Part shown: positions 13,608-16,616 of the stretch, piece by piece | Layout of the letters: each line of letters starts with the position of its first letter | Numbering within the stretch: the stretch's first letter is position 1 | Assembly (NCBI GenBank): GCA_009783525.1 | Contig: WRDG01000017.1 | Span: 1-16,616, forward strand | DNA from: Defluviitaleaceae bacterium | GTDB lineage: Bacteria; Bacillota; Clostridia; Lachnospirales; WQUN01 | Direction: 5' to 3' | DNA: 16,616 nucleotides | Made by a program: the position numbers and the translations under genes | The notes under the pieces: model-generated | The model's database searches: none | Told to the model about the DNA's origin: nothing | Seen by the model: only the letters and a program-made list of their open reading frames with translations

Positions 13608-15528
13608 TGGCTTCCGCCTCCTTGCTCAAAAACTCCTGTGGAGTTCCTTCCTTGCACAGGAACTCCTGTGGAGTTCCTTCCTTGCCCTCCGCTATGTACC
13701 ACTGCTTTTGGGCGTTGAACATTTCAGCGTAAATGCCGCCCGTTTCCATCAAACCGTCGTGCGTCCCTTCTTCGGCAATTTTTCCGTCGCTTATCACAAA
13801 AATTTTGTCCGTTATCATTGTGGAGCCCAGTCGGTGGGTAATAAACAGCGCCGTCTTGTTTTCCGTCATGCCCGCGAACTCGTTATACAGCGCGGCCTCC
13901 GCCATGGGGTCAAGCTGGCTAGTAGGCTCGTCAAGCAGCAGCACGGGCTTGTCGCCCATAAACGCCCGCGCTATTGCTATCCGCTGCCACTGCCCGCCGG
14001 AGACGTCAACCCCGCCTTCAAAATCTCTGCCCAACAGCGTGGCGTAGCCGTTTTCAAATTGCTTAGCAAATTCGTCGGCCTTGCCTTTTTTTGCCGCCGC
14101 AATTATTTTTTCTTCGTCGCTTATTTCGTCAATGTTGCCCACGCCGATGTTTTCCGCAAGCGTGATGCTGTAGCGCGGAAAATCTTGAAACACCGGCCCG
14201 AAAATTTTTGCGCGCACGCTTAACGGATATTCGTTTAAATTTTTGCCGCCCACCAAAATTTCGCCTGAGTTTGGCGTAAACAAGCCAAGCAGCAGCTTGA
14301 CCATGGTGGACTTGCCCTCGCCGTTTTCGCCCACTACGGAGGCTTTCATTCCGTCTTCCACTTTAAATGAAAGCCCCTTCAACACATATTTGTCCGTGCC
14401 TATGCCGGCCGTTTCAGCTTCGGAATCATGCGTTTGCAACTGCTCGCCCGTATGTCCGGGGTATTTGAACCACACGTCTTTAAATTCTACAGAAAAATTT
14501 TTTGGCATCCCGCTTGCTGCCCCTTCCGCTTCGTCCGAAAGGTTAAAAAATTTGTCGTAATAATCGTAAAACTTTATGTGCCAGCCGCTTGCCCGAAATA
14601 GAATCGTAGAGCCGCCTAACGACATATACGCCTGATTGAAAACAACCATTGACATGGCAATAAGCGTGCCGATGCTCATGGGGCCGGTTAAAAATAAGTA
14701 CAGAAGCAACAACACGTTTGCAACGGGGGCAATCTTCGTGATGTTGTAACCCAGCAGGTTCCGTTTGAGGTGCTTGAAGTAAAAGCCCTCGTATTCTTTG
14801 TTGCGGGCGTTTAACCTTTTTACATATGTTTCCCGCAGCCAACCGGCGTTGCCGAAGGCCTTCATTTCTTTAGCGAAATCTCTGCTGCGCAAACACCAGC
14901 CCAGTATGTTGTAACGCCTCTCTTTGTTCCAATAATGCTCAAGCTCGTCGTAGATGTTTAAGTTTTTTTTGCTTACGAACACAACTTGCAAAATGAACGG
15001 CGCAAGCACCGTAAGCACTAACCACCATTCGATGCGCGCCAAATGATAGATGATACCCGCGCTTGCCACGATGGACGAAAGCGTCCAAGCTACGTACATG
15101 GGCCACAGGTGCCGCGCCGAGTTTTCCGCGCGGTTGTACGCCTTGTCGATTATTTCCATTGACTGCTCGCTTTCGAAATGCTCGTACTTCATGGTCTTCA
15201 GCTTTTGAAGCATCCGCCCCTTGTACGCCGTGCGCAGCACCAAAAGCGAACGGGGCTGGACGTAATTGAACACGAACAGATCGTAAATTATGTTGGGCAG
15301 CAGCGCCACCGCCACGAACAGCACAAGGTACACCGTGTAGTCTTCGAAGCGCATGGTTCCCGCCGCCACCGCAAGCCCGCCGTCGAAAACGTTTTGGTTG
15401 ACGTACACACCTATTGGCGTGAGCAGCCCCGTGACTACCGCGCAAATGAAGGTTAGCACCACCATTACGGGGGCTTCCTTGAAGATGATGGACAGCAGGT
15501 CTTTGTAGGCCGTGAAAATTCTTTTCAT
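13600..15528 (-). CDS. ABC exporter subunit, fused membrane and ATPase domains (first)
   Basis: A 642-residue half-transporter. The ATG at 15528 is chosen because AAAGGA lies 8 nt upstream and the protein then begins MKRIFTAYKDLL like other exporters; the longer open frame to 15648 runs through a palindromic intergenic element. Membrane segments occupy about residues 18-310, and the ATPase domain about 340-610. Motifs: Walker A GENGEGKST 400-408, Q-loop in VFQDFPRYSITLAENI (Gln448), signature VSGGQ 509-513, Walker B Asp533/Glu534, D-loop SQLD and switch His565. All catalytic residues are present, so both ATP sites of the presumed heterodimer could be active. A 22-residue insertion follows the first ATPase strand (about residues 357-379). 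The C-terminal tail carries two tandem copies of KEGTPQEFL(C/S). It follows rsmG by about 120 nt and overlaps the next ABC gene by 8 nt. The FQDFxRY Q-loop style is often seen in peptide-associated exporters, but substrate is not determined. Confidence 0.93.
   Translation of the reverse strand: MKRIFTAYKDLLSIIFKEAPVMVVLTFICAVVTGLLTPIGVYVNQNVFDGGLAVAAGTMRFEDYTVYLVLFVAVALLPNIIYDLFVFNYVQPRSLLVLRTAYKGRMLQKLKTMKYEHFESEQSMEIIDKAYNRAENSARHLWPMYVAWTLSSIVASAGIIYHLARIEWWLVLTVLAPFILQVVFVSKKNLNIYDELEHYWNKERRYNILGWCLRSRDFAKEMKAFGNAGWLRETYVKRLNARNKEYEGFYFKHLKRNLLGYNITKIAPVANVLLLLYLFLTGPMSIGTLIAMSMVVFNQAYMSLGGSTILFRASGWHIKFYDYYDKFFNLSDEAEGAASGMPKNFSVEFKDVWFKYPGHTGEQLQTHDSEAETAGIGTDKYVLKGLSFKVEDGMKASVVGENGEGKSTMVKLLLGLFTPNSGEILVGGKNLNEYPLSVRAKIFGPVFQDFPRYSITLAENIGVGNIDEISDEEKIIAAAKKGKADEFAKQFENGYATLLGRDFEGGVDVSGGQWQRIAIARAFMGDKPVLLLDEPTSQLDPMAEAALYNEFAGMTENKTALFITHRLGSTMITDKIFVISDGKIAEEGTHDGLMETGGIYAEMFNAQKQWYIAEGKEGTPQEFLCKEGTPQEFLSKEAEANA
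13625..13684. repeat. tandem 30-bp palindromic repeat, two units, in frame
   Basis: Two 30-bp units (13625-13654 and 13655-13684) share the core AACTCCTGTGGAGTTCCTTC; each contains the palindrome GGAACTCC-TGT-GGAGTTCC or a variant. Exactly ten codons long, they encode KEGTPQEFLC and KEGTPQEFLS at the C-terminal end of the first ABC subunit. Confidence 0.85.
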
Positions 15529-15567
15529 TTTGATTGTCCTTTCGGGGTTAAAAATATTCCGCAAAAA

Positions 15568-15637
15568 CGGGCTGGTCGGAATTATATGCGAACCCCGCGC
15601 ATTTAATTCCTGCTCGCCCAAGCGTCCCGGGCTGGCC
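15568..15637. repeat. inverted repeat flanked by 10-bp direct repeats (MITE-like)
   Basis: GGAATTATATGCG (15578-15590) and CGCATTTAATTCC (15598-15610) form a 13-bp inverted repeat with one mismatch and a 7-nt centre. CGGGCTGGTC (15568-15577) and CGGGCTGGCC (15628-15637) flank a 50-bp core as direct repeats, like a target duplication. On the minus strand a TATAAT hexamer (plus 15581-15586) lies in one arm, without a good -35, so it could help drive the ABC genes. It lies between rsmG and the first ABC gene. Confidence 0.5.
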
Positions 15638-15649
15638 CGTCCTTGCAAT

Positions 15650-16258
15650 TTAAATCTTTATTTTCCGAACCATAATCAAACTGTGTACAATCCCCAGCCC
15701 TATTTCATATTCGATAATTTTTTCAAACTCGCCGCCGTACTTTTTTATGGCGGCTTTTGCTTCGTTCAATTCGTCCAAAATTCTTTGCCCCTTCATGGCA
15801 ACCATCATGCCGCCCGGCGCAGTCAGCGGCAGCATGAAAGCGGCAAGCTTGTTCAATTTCGCAACAGCCCTTGACACGCTCATGTCGTAAGCATGACCGT
15901 TCTTTACATGGTCTTCGGCTCGGGCGCAAACGCAGTCGACATTGGCAAGCCCGAGCAGCGCGGCCGCTTCCCGCACGAAATTAATTTTTTTGCCCGTAGA
16001 ATCAAGCAGAGTTACATGCACGTCGGGCCGCGTTATTGCAAGCGGAATGCCCGGCAGCCCCGCGCCCGTGCCTACGTCAATCACCCTCGCGCTCTTTTGG
16101 GGCAGCGCAAACAAGGCCAAGCTGTCCGTAAAATGCTTGGCCGTAAAATCCGGTTCGGACGTGACCGATGTAAGATTCATTACTTTGTTGCGTTCAAGCA
16201 AAAAATTTTTATACGCCGCAAATTTTTCGGCGTGTTTTAAAAGAAGCTCATCACTCAT
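15650..16258 (-). CDS. rsmG: 16S rRNA (guanine527-N7)-methyltransferase RsmG
   Basis: A 202-residue Rossmann-fold methyltransferase that transfers a methyl group from S-adenosylmethionine to N7 of G527 in 16S rRNA. Family motifs appear in order: NKVMNLTSV near residue 25, KHFTDSLAL about 41, the SAM-binding loop VIDVGTGAGLPGIPLAI about 59-75, LLDSTGKKINFV about 84-95, ARAED about 111, SRAVAKLNKL about 129, and MKGQ about 155. Length is close to the family norm of about 210-240. Its ATG overlaps the stop of the upstream gene (ATGAGTGA), and its ribosome site is weak (only GGGT nearby), so it probably depends on translational coupling. In many bacteria rsmG is near the replication origin with gidA/parA; those genes are absent in this window, and the linkage here to a uroporphyrinogen-decarboxylase-like gene and ABC exporters is not the usual one. 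Loss of RsmG is known to give low-level streptomycin resistance. Confidence 0.96.
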   Translation of the reverse strand: MSDELLLKHAEKFAAYKNFLLERNKVMNLTSVTSEPDFTAKHFTDSLALFALPQKSARVIDVGTGAGLPGIPLAITRPDVHVTLLDSTGKKINFVREAAALLGLANVDCVCARAEDHVKNGHAYDMSVSRAVAKLNKLAAFMLPLTAPGGMMVAMKGQRILDELNEAKAAIKKYGGEFEKIIEYEIGLGIVHSLIMVRKIKI

Positions 16259-16616
16259 TGTGCATACCCAAAAATATTTCGCGCGCCCATCCGGCCCATT
16301 CGTCTTTAACGCCGATGTCGTTTAACGACGGGTAGTCTTTGGCAATAAAACCTCCGCCTTGATGGAACGCTTTTATCATGCGGCGCGCTTCGGCTTGGAT
16401 TAACTCCTTGTCGCCGGTGGGCAAATCCTTTTGTATATCGACGGGCGACCACAGGGTCGCCTTTCCTTTTATTCGGCGCGACAGGCTTTCAAAATCGTAC
16501 AGCATCGGCTGGTCGAACTGGAACACGTCAATTCCCGCGCCGATAAAATCGTCCGCGATGCCGTCGACGCATCCGCAGGAGTGAAGCAGCAGCTTCATCC
16601 CGCTTTCGTGAAGCGC
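16251..16616 (-). CDS. uroporphyrinogen-decarboxylase-like protein (partial, 5' end outside window)
   Basis: The C-terminal 121 residues of a TIM-barrel protein of the URO-D superfamily; the frame is open through the right edge, so the true start is outside. Visible motifs are LLHSCGCVDGIADDFIGAGIDVFQFDQP, GKATLWSPVDIQKDLPTG and GGGFIAKDYPSLNDIGVKDEWAGWAREIF, which match the corresponding end of the URO-D-like group often found in Bacillota (including methyltransferase relatives such as MtaA/CmuA) rather than HemE itself. The His-Ser-Cys-Gly is where the related methyltransferases bind zinc, so a methyltransferase-like role is possible; this is inference from a fragment. The stop overlaps the start of rsmG by 8 nt. 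Confidence 0.85.
   Translation of the reverse strand, partial: ALHESGMKLLLHSCGCVDGIADDFIGAGIDVFQFDQPMLYDFESLSRRIKGKATLWSPVDIQKDLPTGDKELIQAEARRMIKAFHQGGGFIAKDYPSLNDIGVKDEWAGWAREIFLGMHNE

Noticed and set aside
13414..14223. 269-residue plus-strand open frame across the ABC gene junction
   Set aside because: It lies antisense to two confirmed ABC proteins and contains the repeat translated in another frame; no family resemblance.
15529..15648. N-terminal extension of the first ABC subunit to residue 40
   Set aside because: It runs through the palindromic element and lacks a ribosome site; AAAGGA before the ATG at 15528 and family N-termini favour the shorter form.

Overview
The window looks like a chromosomal segment from a bacterium of the Bacillota, most likely a clostridial lineage. 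This is inferred from consensus AGGAGG ribosome sites, a DUF2975 plus Xre/Cro regulator pair, a secreted protein of the IYLYP/VEWGG type common in that phylum, and an orphan Cys-cluster protein of clostridial style. No rRNA or tRNA gene, intact transposase, CRISPR array or phage gene is visible. Almost everything is on the minus strand; only the AT-rich gene at 162-1241, a possible gene tail at 1-96 and a decayed relic near 9.8 kb read on the plus strand.

Layout, left to right. (1) 1-1241: the tail of an unknown gene, then an AT-rich orphan protein with a Cys cluster, closed by a bidirectional terminator at 1321-1358. (2) 5805-1389, minus: a tight three-gene operon encoding a zinc-ribbon/multi-pass membrane/TPR protein, a smaller membrane TPR protein and a secreted Trp/Arg/Pro-rich protein. 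It is an uncharacterised cell-envelope module, and a perfect 17-bp dyad lies just upstream of it. (3) 9315-5978, minus: a FIST-domain sensor followed by a PAS hybrid histidine kinase with two receiver domains, ending in a terminator. The pairing resembles NosP/NahK-type FIST-kinase partners. A run of phased T-rich repeats lies in its leader. (4) About 9450-10430: roughly 1 kb without an intact gene. It holds a weak promoter, a terminator, a degenerate reading frame resembling a PqqD-like (RiPP recognition element) protein, and a 103-bp-period array of REP-like inverted repeats of the type whose spurious translation reads CHSERNEES. (5) 11293-10513, minus: a DUF2975 membrane protein and an Xre-type regulator behind a near-consensus promoter and closed by a strong hairpin terminator. 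A close copy of that terminator closes the next operon. (6) From beyond 16616 down to 11583, minus: the end of a uroporphyrinogen-decarboxylase-like protein, rsmG (16S rRNA G527 methyltransferase), and two full-length ABC exporter half-transporters that probably form a heterodimer. Both ABC genes carry copies of a 30-bp palindromic repeat translated in frame.

How they work together: regions 3, 5 and 6 look like independent sensory, regulatory/membrane and export units. The envelope operon (region 2) is the least understood block. The most unusual signals are the in-frame repeat shared by the two ABC genes, the repeat array sitting in a decayed PqqD-like frame, and the uncharacterised TPR/secreted-protein operon. 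Four start codons were moved inward from the longest open frame (162, 9315, 10737, 15528) on ribosome-site evidence. All calls come from reading the sequence by eye; no database search was run.
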